Shown here piece after piece: positions 34,705-43,148 of a DNA stretch of 49,022 nucleotides. Origin of the DNA: an uncultured Clostridiaceae bacterium (GTDB taxonomy: Bacteria > Bacillota > Clostridia > TANB77 > CAG-508); NCBI GenBank assembly GCA_949902805.1, contig CATLDI010000005.1:1-49022 (forward strand). Direction: 5' to 3'. How positions within the stretch are numbered: the stretch's first letter is position 1; each line of letters starts with the position of its first letter. The position numbers were made by a program, and so were the translations under genes. The notes under the pieces are model-generated. The model was given only the letters and a program-made list of their open reading frames with translations. It ran no database searches and was not told the origin of the DNA.

Positions 34705-35479
34705 TTATATATTAATTGTTACTTTAAGTTCAACTAAATCCTCCCAATATTTTTTAGGCATATACTGCATTTGAAGTCTTGAATTAGTTCTTTCTTTAAT
34801 AGCAATTGTTTTAAAAAATGCTGTCCATAATTCTTGGTATTTTTTTTCTTCTTCTGAAATATCAGGAACGTTAAGTGAAGTGCTATCAATAATTTGGTAT
34901 TCCTTAGTATTATATAAAAATGCAATATTTCTATTTTTATCATGTATAACAAAATTTTGAGAAGGAAGCCTTCGAATAAAATGTTGACCTAAATTTTCTA
35001 TTATATTATTATCTGGGTGAATAGATGCATAAAATAAGTTGTTGTCAATTTCAGAAAAACGGAGTAAACCGTTTAAAACGGTGAGATTCTCCTAACAATC
35101 TTTTACGCATAGAACATACTGCAAAAACAAAATCAATAGAAAGCATAGTATTTATTTTAGGGCCAATTACAAAACCATTTAAAATATATTTTAAAATATT
35201 TAGTTCTTTTTCATTTCCATCTGAAAGAAATGCATAATAACTATTATATAAGGTATCATAAGAAATGTTTTTTGCTATTCCATCAAAAATTCTTTTAGCT
35301 TTTATATTATCTGTTTTTATTTCTTCTATAGTATCTAAAAAATTAATTTCTAATTCGTTTTTAGAAACAATCCTTAAAGGAATTACTTTTTTAATATAAC
35401 AATCAAAAACCATACTAAGAAGGCCTTCAAAAGTGCCATCATATACATATGTTTTATTTATAACATTCCCGTTAAACAT
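34705..35479 (-). CDS. DUF4130 DNA-metabolism protein, frame broken at CGG
   Basis: The usual partner of the radical SAM protein next door (TIGR03915 type, putative DNA repair). From 35479 the frame reads YVYDGTFEGLLSMVFDCY and on to LGESHRFK, then CGG at 35071-35069 (minus strand) and an early stop at 35051. If the C of that codon is skipped, the protein continues GLLRFSEIDNNLFYASIHPD, then QHFIRRLPSQNF and YMPKKYWEDLVEL, to a TAA at 34705, about 257 residues, the family length. Nothing else is damaged. Its start overlaps the end of the radical SAM gene by about 20 bases, so they form one operon. Confidence 0.8.
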
Positions 35480-36824
35480 TTTTGTTTATCCTCCTTTGTA
35501 GGTAAAAGTTTATCGAAATTATAAGAAAGTTCTTGTGCTTTAGGTAAGGTATCAAATAAAGAAGTTTGCACATAACTTGATTGATGTGTGGATAATCTTT
35601 CTAAAAAAAGTAAATTTTCAGAAATGAAGTTATGATTAAAACTTTTAATAGGATCAAAATATTTTCCATTACATGTAATAAAATAGCGAGCACGTTTAAG
35701 CACAATTCCAAGCTTTTTTAAGTTTTCAAAGTTTAAATTAAATTCTCTTCTAGCAGTAATAATACGTTTGGCTGAAATAACACCAATACCAGGAACTTTT
35801 AGAAGTGTATTATAGTCTGCCTTATTTATTTCAACAGGGAAGTTTTCTAAATGGCGAAGTGCCCAGTCACACTTAGGGTCTAGTAAAGTATGAAAATTAG
35901 GGTGACTCTCATCTAATAAATCATCAATTTTAAAACCATAAAAACGTAAAAGCCAATCTGCCTGGTATAACCTATTTTCACGAAGAAGTGGTGGAGCTTC
36001 CAAAGCAGGCAAGTTTTCATCATTATTAACTGATACATAAGCAGAATAATATACACGTTTTAAATCTAGGCTATTATATAGACTTTCAGATAACTTCATA
36101 ATTTTTAAGTCTGTTTCAGGTGTTGCACCTACAATTAATTGAGTTGTTTGCCCAGCAGGTACAAATTTTTCTTTATATATTGACTTTTCTTGTTTAGAAA
36201 TTGCAATATTTTGAGAAATGTATTTCATTGGGGTAACAATGCCAGCCTTTTCTTTTTGAGGGGCTAGTAATTTTAAACTATCATTAGAAGGTAGCTCAAT
36301 ATTAATACTAGTTCTATCAACTAAAACACCTAATTTATCAATCAGTTCTTTACTTGAACCGTGGAATAGTTTTTACATGAATGTAACCGATTGAATTTGT
36401 ATTCTTTTCTTAGAATAAGTACAGTTTGATATAATCTTTCCATAGTAAAGTCAGGATTTTTTATAACAGCAGAGCTTAAGAATAGACCCTCTATATAATT
36501 ACGTTTATAAAACTGGATTGTTAAATCAGCAATTTCTCTTGGAGTGAAAGTAGCTCTTTTTACATTATTACTACATCTATTAATACAATACTTACAATCA
36601 TAAATACATGCGTTACTCATCAAAATTTTAAGAAGAGAAATACACCTGCCATCAGCACCCCAACTATGGCAAATGCCAGAAACATCTCCATTTCCAATTC
36701 CTCCTTTTGTATTCGTACGCCTGCTTCCTGAAGAACTACAAGAAGCATCATATTTTGCTGAGTCAGCAAGTATTGTTAGTTTTTCTAATATATCCATAAA
36801 ATTAGCCCTCTTTCCTACACTCAA
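35458..36824 (-). CDS. Radical SAM DNA modification/repair protein, two CGG frame breaks
   Basis: Resembles the radical SAM protein linked with uracil-DNA-glycosylase-like enzymes (TIGR03916 type). The N-terminal part holds the cluster motif CIYDCKYCINRC. The zero frame meets CGG at 36389-36387 (after KFN) and stops at 36342. Skipping the C gives GYIHVKTIP, then a second CGG at 36361-36359; skipping that C gives GSSKELIDKLGVLVDRTSIN and the rest, including helix-hairpin-helix VPGIGVISAKRI, to 35458. The family sequence at this point is the well conserved NGYIH.K.IPG.S.ELI. Total about 454 residues. Two +1 steps 28 bases apart, with intact coding between them. Confidence 0.82.
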
Positions 36825-36887
36825 ATGTTTGCATTAATAATATAACATGATAAATCAAAAATGTCAAACAAAAATTCGTAAAAAATA

Positions 36888-36916
36888 TTGACTTTTTTAT
36901 TTTTATAGAATATAAT
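36888..36916 (+). promoter_or_regulatory. Promoter of MazG-like gene
   Basis: TTGACT (36888-36893), 17 bases, TATAAT (36911-36916). The ATG at 36915 overlaps the -10 box, so the coding start is 36939. Confidence 0.8.
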
Positions 36917-36938
36917 GCAAGTCATGGAGGGAAAAGAG

Positions 36939-37631
36939 ATGATTTATAAATATAATAAATTAGTAAGAGATAAAATACCACAAGAGATAGAATTATTAGG
37001 AAAAAGATGCGATTATCATGTATTAAATGAAGAAGAATATAAAAAAGAGTTAGATAAGAAATTATTAGAAGAAGCAAACGAATTTATAGTAGACCATAGC
37101 ACAGAAGAAATGGCGGACTTAATAGAAGTAGTAGAGGCAATTAAGAAAAGTTATAACTTAAAAAATGAAGAAATAGAAAAAGTACGTTTAGAGAAGAAAG
37201 CAAAAAAAGGTGGATTTGAAGAAAAATTATATTTAGTAGAAGTTGAGGAAGAAGTAGGTAATGAAGTAGAAGATAAAAATAAAGAAAACAAACAACAAGT
37301 ACTATGGGAAAATCTACAAGAAACAGATAGCTTAAGAGAAGTACAACAATATATAAAAGCAGTAAACACAGTAAGAGGATTTGAAGGTCAACCTATTGAA
37401 GAAAGGATGTTATTACTAACAGAAGAAATAGGAGAACTTGCAAAATCAATTAGAAAAAATGCAACAAAAATGAGTACAGATGTAAATAAACAATATAGCT
37501 ATGACTCAATAGAAAGTGAAGTATCAGACTGTTTATATGTGTTAGCATCTGTATGTAATAGACTACACATAGATATGTTTAAATGCCTAAAAGAAAAGGA
37601 AAAAGAAAACATACATAGGGTTTGGAAGTAG
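36939..37631 (+). CDS. Tandem MazG-like nucleotide pyrophosphohydrolase
   Basis: 230 residues from the ATG at 36939, which has GGAGG 8 bases upstream. Two related all-alpha NTP-pyrophosphatase modules are fused. The first (about 1-85) starts YNKLVRDKIPQEIE and has the EEANEF and EEMADLIEV metal-ligand helices. The second (about 120-228) has LTEEIGELAKSIRKN and ESEVSDCLYVLASVCNRLH. A charged linker (about 85-115) joins them. Such enzymes clear non-canonical NTPs; the first type is often annotated as phosphoribosyl-ATP pyrophosphohydrolase-like. The fusion is unusual but the EExx and ExxD motifs look intact in both halves. Confidence 0.8.
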   Translation: MIYKYNKLVRDKIPQEIELLGKRCDYHVLNEEEYKKELDKKLLEEANEFIVDHSTEEMADLIEVVEAIKKSYNLKNEEIEKVRLEKKAKKGGFEEKLYLVEVEEEVGNEVEDKNKENKQQVLWENLQETDSLREVQQYIKAVNTVRGFEGQPIEERMLLLTEEIGELAKSIRKNATKMSTDVNKQYSYDSIESEVSDCLYVLASVCNRLHIDMFKCLKEKEKENIHRVWK

Positions 37632-37750
37632 GGGCACTGTTTAAGGTAATACATCGTAGAACATAGCAACACTATGCCAAAAATATAGTTAATAGTGAAA
37701 AATAAAGAGTGCATATCTAATAATAAAAATAAATAGAGAGGGTAAGAAAA

Positions 37751-38248
37751 ATGAAAATAAACATAGTTATGGTAGAACCAGAAATACCACAAAATACAGG
37801 AAATATAGCAAGAACATGTGCAGCAACAGGAGCAAAATTACATTTAGTAGAACCGCTAGGTTTTGAAATAACAGACAAAACCTTAAAAAGAGCAGGTTTG
37901 GATTATTGGGATAAGTTAGAAATAGAAAATCATAAGTCATTTGAAGCATTCTTAGAAAAATACAAACCAAAAGAAAATAATATGTTTTTTGTAACAACAA
38001 AAGGGCAAAACTGTTATTCAGATGAGAATTATTCAAATTTAGATGAAGTATTTTTACTATTTGGAAAAGAAACAAAAGGACTTCCAGAAGATATCCTGCA
38101 AAAATATATAGAAAAAACAATAAGAATACCAATGCTTCCAACATTACGAAGCCTAAATTTATCAAATTCTGTGGCAATTGTAGTATATGAAGTTTTAAGG
38201 CAGAAGGAATTTGAAAAATTGGAGGGAACAAGTAGGTATTTTAGATAG
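37751..38248 (+). CDS. trmL: tRNA (cytidine/uridine-34-2'-O)-methyltransferase
   Basis: A SpoU/TrmD-fold (SPOUT) enzyme that methylates the wobble base of certain leucine tRNAs using SAM. 165 residues, the minimal single-domain form. Motifs are PEIPQNTGNIARTCAATGA (motif 1), LLFGKETKGLP (motif 2) and IPMLPTLRSLNLSNSVAIVVYE (motif 3, knot and dimer interface). A terminator follows at 38332. Confidence 0.95.
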   Translation: MKINIVMVEPEIPQNTGNIARTCAATGAKLHLVEPLGFEITDKTLKRAGLDYWDKLEIENHKSFEAFLEKYKPKENNMFFVTTKGQNCYSDENYSNLDEVFLLFGKETKGLPEDILQKYIEKTIRIPMLPTLRSLNLSNSVAIVVYEVLRQKEFEKLEGTSRYFR

Positions 38249-38331
38249 AAGTTAGAGGTTGAAAGTTAGAAATTGAATTTAGGGAGTTATTACATAGAAT
38301 ATATTTAATTTTTAAACTCAGATATAAAAAC

Positions 38332-38367
38332 AGAGCCAATGTAAATTAACATTTGGCTCTATTTTTG
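38332..38367. terminator. Bidirectional terminator
   Basis: AGAGCCAATGT and ACATTTGGCTCT pair, then TATTTTTGTG; located between convergent genes. Confidence 0.75.
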
Positions 38368-38375
38368 TGAACAAA

Positions 38376-38720
38376 TTATTCTTCCATTGTAAGGAAATAA
38401 TCGACAGTTCGATCATCCCACTGACGACGGAAACAGATATCATCAGCATGGATGTAAATAGCTCGGTATTGTGTAACATGCGGAATATCTGATGGTTCAC
38501 TTACAACGATAATAGTAGTTTGAGGAAATTCATCGGTAGCATTCCACGAAAGAAGATATGCTGTAGAATCTAATTCCTCATACCGATTTGCTGTTTTCAT
38601 TAACTTATTTAATGCCATAACACTAAAGAGTATTCCAACTCCATAAGTTTTTTCTCCCATTTCTGCAAGAACATACAATGGGCATTTGTCTTTTGGTACA
38701 ATAATTACTTCTGTTTTCAT
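38376..38720 (-). CDS. Hypothetical protein with foreign codon usage
   Basis: 114 residues from the ATG at 38720 (AAGGAGG precedes it). No recognised family; it starts MKTEVIIVPKDKCPLYVLAE and ends DDRTVDYFLTMEE, and is probably soluble. Codon use differs from all neighbours: CGT, CGA, CGG, TCG-type triplets and GC-rich runs are frequent (38395-38470, 38505-38590), suggesting recent acquisition from a higher-GC donor. It contains a sense CGG (38585-38583). Confidence 0.65.
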   Translation of the reverse strand: MKTEVIIVPKDKCPLYVLAEMGEKTYGVGILFSVMALNKLMKTANRYEELDSTAYLLSWNATDEFPQTTIIVVSEPSDIPHVTQYRAIYIHADDICFRRQWDDRTVDYFLTMEE

Positions 38721-38973
38721 ATAAAAGTCCTCCTTAAAATTGTTTATAGTAAAAGTACCTACAACTACATATATAACGATATTATACAATAATAAACATA
38801 AAAAGTCAAAAATAAGGTAGCAATTCAATTAAAAATATAAAGTAAGGAGGAATAGAATAATTGTAAAATAAAGCACTAATTAAACTATATAGAAAATATT
38901 TATAAGAAAGGTATATCAAATACTCGTATATAAAAATAGGAATTGATATAATAAAGATATTATATAGAACAAA

Positions 38974-39190
38974 CACAAAAAAGCGAGAAGCGAAATGACA
39001 TATTTAACAGGGGACGAAGAAATAAAAAGAATGCAATGACTAGAAGGAAAATGGATAGAGCAAGTGAAGTAGGATATGCAAAAAAGAAAAACAATTAGAA
39101 ATAGCTAAAAATATGAAAGATAAAAATATGGATATAAATACAATAATAGAAATAACTGAATTAAGAAAAGAAGAAATTAAAAATTTATAA
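38974..39190 (+). pseudogene. Relic of Rpn/PDDEXK-family transposase-like nuclease
   Basis: MTYLTGDEEIKRMQ (from 38995) followed by LEGKW, then in other frames MDRASEVGYAKKK and KQLEIAKNMKDKNMDINTII, matches the C-terminal region of Rpn-type recombination-promoting nucleases. It contains an in-frame TGA and at least two frame changes, and lacks the catalytic domain. This relic and noncoding AT-rich DNA fill the gap 38721-39256. Confidence 0.65.
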
Positions 39191-39256
39191 AATAGTTGCG
39201 TATTTTTAGTATCTTTGATATTATATAATTAACTAAACACGAAAGGAAGAGATAAT

Positions 39257-40531
39257 ATGGGATTAATAAAAGCAGGTAGTGAAGCTATAAAAACAACTCT
39301 AGCAGACCAATGGAAAGAGTATTTTTATTGTGATAGCTTAGAGGCAAATGTATTGGTAGTAAAGGGAAAGAAAAGAGTAACAGAAGGAAGCTCAAATACA
39401 AAGGGCACAGATAATATAATTTCAAATGGTTCAGTCATAGCAGTAAATGAAGGGCAATGTATGATAATTGTAGAACAAGGAAAAGTAGTTGACATTTGTG
39501 CGGAAGCAGGAGAATTCATATATAATAATGATACAGAACCTAGTATTTTTGTAGGGGGATTAGGAAAAGGAATAATAAACACATTTAAAACAATAGGAAA
39601 ACGTTTTCCAACAGGTGGAGGAGTAGCAAATGACCAAAGAGTATACTATTTTAATACAAAAGAAATAGTTGGAAACAAATATGGAACACCAAGCCCAGTA
39701 CCTTTTAGAGTAGTAGACAAAAATATAGGGCTAGATGTAGATATAGCTATTCGTTGTAATGGAGAATATTCATACAAAATAGTAGACCCAATGTTATTCT
39801 ACACAAATGTATGTGGAAATGTACAAGATAAATACATAAAAGAAACAATAGAAAGTCAATTAAAAACAGAACTTTTAACAGCACTTCAACCAGCATTTGC
39901 AAAAGTTTCAGAAATGGGAGTAAGGTATAGTAGTCTTCCAGGACATACAATGGAATTTGCAGAAGCATTAAATGAAATTTTATCAAAAAAATGGAAAGAA
40001 ACAAGAGGAGTTGAAATTGTTTCAATAGGAGTAAACTCAGTAAATGCATCTGAAGAAGATGAAAACATGATAAAAGAACTTCAAAGAAGAGCAGTTATTG
40101 GAAATCCAAAAATGGCAGCAGCAACAATAGTAGAAGCACAAGCAGAAGCAATGAAAAGTGCAGCTTCAAACACAGCCACAGGTCCAATGTTTGCATTTGC
40201 AGGAATGAATATGGCAAGTAAAGCAGGAGGAATAGATGCAAACACTTTATTTTCAATGGATGCAGAAGAAAACAAAAATGGCGTTGCACAAGCCGAAAAT
40301 ACTAGTGAAGAAGAAAAAGAAACTAAATCAGAAAATAAAGAACAAACTTCAAAGGAATGGACATGTAAATGTGGAGCAAAAAATACAGGAAAATTCTGTA
40401 CAGAATGTGGAAGCAAGAAACCAGCAACATATAAATGCAATAAATGTGGTTGGGAACCAGAAGATAAAACGCAGCCACCTAAATTCTGTGCAAACTGTGG
40501 AGATGTATTTGACGAAAATGATGAAGAATAA
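39257..40531 (+). CDS. SPFH-domain protein with C-terminal zinc ribbons (YdjI-like)
   Basis: 424 residues. An SPFH/band-7-like domain (about 20-290; VLVVKGKKRVTEGS near the start and IVSIGVNSVNASEEDENMIK before the helical part) is followed by an acidic linker and Cys4 zinc ribbons (CKCGAKNTGKFCTECGSKKP and YKCNKCGWEPEDK...FCANCGD, from about residue 371). Related proteins such as Bacillus YdjI associate with the membrane, possibly in envelope stress response with PspA-like partners. No partner gene is next to it here. Confidence 0.85.
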   Translation: MGLIKAGSEAIKTTLADQWKEYFYCDSLEANVLVVKGKKRVTEGSSNTKGTDNIISNGSVIAVNEGQCMIIVEQGKVVDICAEAGEFIYNNDTEPSIFVGGLGKGIINTFKTIGKRFPTGGGVANDQRVYYFNTKEIVGNKYGTPSPVPFRVVDKNIGLDVDIAIRCNGEYSYKIVDPMLFYTNVCGNVQDKYIKETIESQLKTELLTALQPAFAKVSEMGVRYSSLPGHTMEFAEALNEILSKKWKETRGVEIVSIGVNSVNASEEDENMIKELQRRAVIGNPKMAAATIVEAQAEAMKSAASNTATGPMFAFAGMNMASKAGGIDANTLFSMDAEENKNGVAQAENTSEEEKETKSENKEQTSKEWTCKCGAKNTGKFCTECGSKKPATYKCNKCGWEPEDKTQPPKFCANCGDVFDENDEE

Positions 40532-40576
40532 TATATAACTTGAAAACGTTTCAAAAACAGTATATAAAAAAATATA

Positions 40577-40617
40577 AAAATAAAATGGATGCAAGAGTAC
40601 ATCCATTTTATTTCTTT
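40577..40617. terminator. Bidirectional terminator
   Basis: AAATAAAATGGATG and CATCCATTTTATTT form a 14-bp perfect stem. The hairpin overlaps the stop codon of the small minus-strand gene. Confidence 0.85.
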
Positions 40618-40757
40618 TTTTCTTGAGGAATAACAATATTTTTCTTTTCCTTTTTCTCTTTAGGTTTTTCAATATCAATATGGTCATAAACAGGAGAAAT
40701 ATTTAAATCATTACCACCAGAAACTATCTCTATTTTTTTATTCTTTTTCTCTTCCAT
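40608..40757 (-). CDS. Small charged conserved protein
   Basis: 49 residues: it starts MEEKKKNKKIEIVSGGNDLN, has a central ISPVYDHIDIEKPKEKK and ends IPQEKKK. Highly charged and soluble. GAGGTG lies before the ATG on the minus strand. The central NISPVYDHI looks like a conserved core, but the function is unknown to me. Confidence 0.65.
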   Translation of the reverse strand: MEEKKNKKIEIVSGGNDLNISPVYDHIDIEKPKEKKEKKNIVIPQEKKK

Positions 40758-40869
40758 AATACACCTCACAAAATTATATTCTAATTTTCTATAATCATAG
40801 TCTACTATATAAATTTACAAAAAACAAGCAAAATTTAATAAAAAAATTCAATAATGATTATAAAATGTT

Positions 40870-41046
40870 ACGATTCATAGTACTGCTATTAAAATCCGCT
40901 CCCAGTAAGTAATATATTTTATTTTTCCATTTCGCCCTCCAAGACAAGGGGTACTCAACTGCCGTAGGTGGGCTGTCAGGACTTAATTACAAAATAAAAT
41001 ATATTACTTACTTCACGCTGCTAAATAAACAAAGGCTATGAATAGT
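40870..41046. ncRNA. Candidate structured RNA with GC-rich core (strand unresolved)
   Basis: A 21-bp perfect stem (40905-40925 with 40991-41011) encloses a GC-rich core of 65 bases containing CGCCCTCCAAGACAAGG, GGTACTCAACTGCCG and GGTGGGCTG, and an outer stem is possible (ATTCATAG near 40873, CTATGAAT near 41037). The core composition contrasts sharply with its AT-rich surroundings, as in conserved RNAs. The long rod with internal loops resembles 6S RNA in outline, but I could not match a specific family. No ORF is present; together with flanks it explains the gap 40758-41146. Confidence 0.45.
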
Positions 41047-41081
41047 AAATATAAAATAGTAAAAACCGTCATTCTTTTATA

Positions 41082-41110
41082 TTGAAAATGTTATGATGTA
41101 GTGCTATAAT
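41082..41110 (+). promoter_or_regulatory. Promoter of methionine gamma-lyase family gene
   Basis: TTGAAA (41082-41087), 17 bases, TATAAT (41105-41110). Confidence 0.75.
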
Positions 41111-41146
41111 ATTAATAGTTTAATTCAAGAAAAGAGGAATAAAAAA

Positions 41147-42391
41147 ATGTACGAACAATTTGGAATAAGTGAAAAAATAGAAAATTTATGCACAAAATCA
41201 GAACAAGATGTGGAAAATGTATTTAAACAAATAGATAATGTTTGCGAATATAATTCCCTAAAAGTATTAAAAGCATTTCAAAATAATAATATATCAGATA
41301 TTCATTTTAATAGTACAACAGGTTATGGATATTCAGATGTAGGAAGAGAAGCAATAGAAAAAGTATATAGCGAAATTTTTAAAGCAGAAGATAGCTTAGT
41401 AAGAAGCCAATTCATTTCAGGGACACATGCACTAACAGTAGCACTATTTGCATTTTTAAGGCCAGGAGATACACTTCTTAGTATTACAGGTACTCCATAC
41501 GATACACTTCACGAAGTAATAGGAATAAAAGAAAACCCAAGTTCACTAAAATCTTATAATGTAAATTATGACCAAATAGATTTAGTAAATAACGATTTTG
41601 ATTACGAAGAAATACAAAAAAGATTACAAGAAGGCAAAGTAAAACTAATAGAAATACAACGTTCAAAAGGATATAGCACAAGAAAAAGTATAACCATAGA
41701 ACAATTAGAAAAAGTAATAAAGGCAATAAGAGAAGTTGACAAAGAAGTAATAATAATGGTAGATAACTGCTACTGTGAATTTGTAGGAAAAGTAGAGCCA
41801 ATAGAAATAGGAGCCGATATAGCAGTAGGCTCACTAATTAAAAACTTAGGTGGAGGAATAGCACCAAATGGGGCATACATAGTAGGAAGAAAAGATCTAA
41901 TAGAACTTGCAGGGGAAAGACTAACAGCACCAGGAGAAGGAAAAGAAGTAGGACCAACACTAGGAATAAACAAATCAATTCTGCAAGGCTTATTCTTCGC
42001 ACCAAGTGTAGTAGCATCAAGCTTAAAAACGGCAGTACTTGTAAGTAAAATGTTAGACACATTAGGTTATAAAACAGAGCCAAAATATGATGAAAAAAGA
42101 GCCGACATAGTACAAACAATAGAATTTGGAGCACCAGAAAAACTAATAAAATACTGTCAAGGAATACAAATGGGCTCACCAATAGAATCAAGTTCAGTAC
42201 CAGAACCATGGGACATGCCAGGCTATACCGACAAAGTAATAATGGCAGCAGGAGCCTTCACCCAAGGCTCATCAATAGAACTTTCATGCGACGGCCCAAT
42301 CCGCCCACCATATGTAGCATTTATGCAAGGAGGACTTACATATGAGTATGGAAAGATAGGAGTATTAAAGGCTATACAGATGCTAGAATAG
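41147..42391 (+). CDS. ynbB: Methionine gamma-lyase family / aluminium resistance protein (YnbB)
   Basis: 414 residues, a PLP-dependent enzyme of fold type I. FNSTTGYGYSDVGREAIEKVYSEIF, the SGTHALTVALFAFLRPGDT pocket, MVDNCYCEFVG (Asp pairing with PLP) and GSLIKNLGGG with the Schiff-base Lys (about 231) are all present. In Firmicutes ynbB sits in the mutS-mutL-miaA-hfq neighbourhood; here mutL and miaA follow within 6 kb, so the neighbourhood is partly kept. Its TAG stop abuts a palindromic element. Confidence 0.9.
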   Translation: MYEQFGISEKIENLCTKSEQDVENVFKQIDNVCEYNSLKVLKAFQNNNISDIHFNSTTGYGYSDVGREAIEKVYSEIFKAEDSLVRSQFISGTHALTVALFAFLRPGDTLLSITGTPYDTLHEVIGIKENPSSLKSYNVNYDQIDLVNNDFDYEEIQKRLQEGKVKLIEIQRSKGYSTRKSITIEQLEKVIKAIREVDKEVIIMVDNCYCEFVGKVEPIEIGADIAVGSLIKNLGGGIAPNGAYIVGRKDLIELAGERLTAPGEGKEVGPTLGINKSILQGLFFAPSVVASSLKTAVLVSKMLDTLGYKTEPKYDEKRADIVQTIEFGAPEKLIKYCQGIQMGSPIESSSVPEPWDMPGYTDKVIMAAGAFTQGSSIELSCDGPIRPPYVAFMQGGLTYEYGKIGVLKAIQMLE

Positions 42392-42440
42392 TGTCAATAG
42401 GGACGGAGCTTTTTGACAATAAAATTGTCATTAGGGACAT
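42392..42440 (+). repeat. REP-like palindrome with different core
   Basis: GTGTCAATAGGGACGGAGC, then the core TGACAATAAAATTGTCA and TTAGGGACATA. It has the AGGGAC arms and the same placement, directly after a stop codon, as the 53-bp REPs, but another core sequence. Confidence 0.6.
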
Positions 42441-42982
42441 ACATCTTTAATTCATTATCAAACAAGTCTGTTCCTTTAACATATATTTTAGATATAGTAC
42501 TAATAATCATATTTGCAATAGGTCAATTAATAATTGTAGATTTTAGGCTATCTAGCATAATGATATTCTTATCATTCTTTATTATAATTAGTTCAATAAT
42601 ATATTGCAAAAAGTCAAAAGCTGTAATAAAAAAAGAAATAGAAATGCAAAGAAAATTGTATTCTGAAATGAATGACAATTTTAATAATGCCAAATTTATA
42701 AAATTAAATAATTTGCAAGAAAAAGAAGAAAAAGAATTTGCAAAAGTATTAGCTAAAAGCAATGAATTTCATAAAGAAAAAGTAAGAATGGATACAAATT
42801 ACAATATAGGAGTAGAAAATATAGTAAAACTTGGACCTCATTGTATATTCATATTAAGTGCATACTTATATATGTTAGGAAGTATATCAATTGGTTCAAT
42901 ATATGTAACACTGGATGAATTGATAGAGAGAAAAGGAAAGTATTATCAGTTGTATAGTAGAAAGGAAGAAATAACAAATTAG
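42413..42982 (+). pseudogene. Relic of ABC exporter: membrane domain joined to C-terminal tail
   Basis: The frame opens at a TTG inside the palindrome above. Residues about 25-165 are a typical ABC exporter transmembrane part (two helices near 27-64, then KKEIEMQRKLYSEMNDNFNN, the intracellular loop). After LYMLGSISIGSIYV it passes directly into TLDELIERKGKYYQLYSRKE, the sequence normally found at the very C-terminus after the ATPase domain. The ATPase domain and the N-terminus are missing, so this is best read as a gene with an internal deletion of about 300 codons. Confidence 0.65.
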
Positions 42983-43082
42983 ATGTAATGACACTACTTG
43001 AGGAAATACTACATAGAAACTGACACTACTGTGCTCACTTTTTAAATTTAATAAATAATGAAGAATGAATAACTGAAATGAA

Positions 43083-43135
43083 GGAGTGTCCCTAGCGTTC
43101 CGAAATCGGAACGAAAAGGACCGTCCCTAGCGTGC
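43083..43135 (-). repeat. REP element copy E
   Basis: In reverse orientation: GCACGCTAGGGACGGTCC, core GTTCCGATTTCGGAAC, CGCTAGGGACACTCC. Very close to copies B and D although 27 kb away. It ends 13 bases before the start of the flavoprotein gene. Confidence 0.9.
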
Positions 43136-43148
43136 GGAAAGGAGAAAT

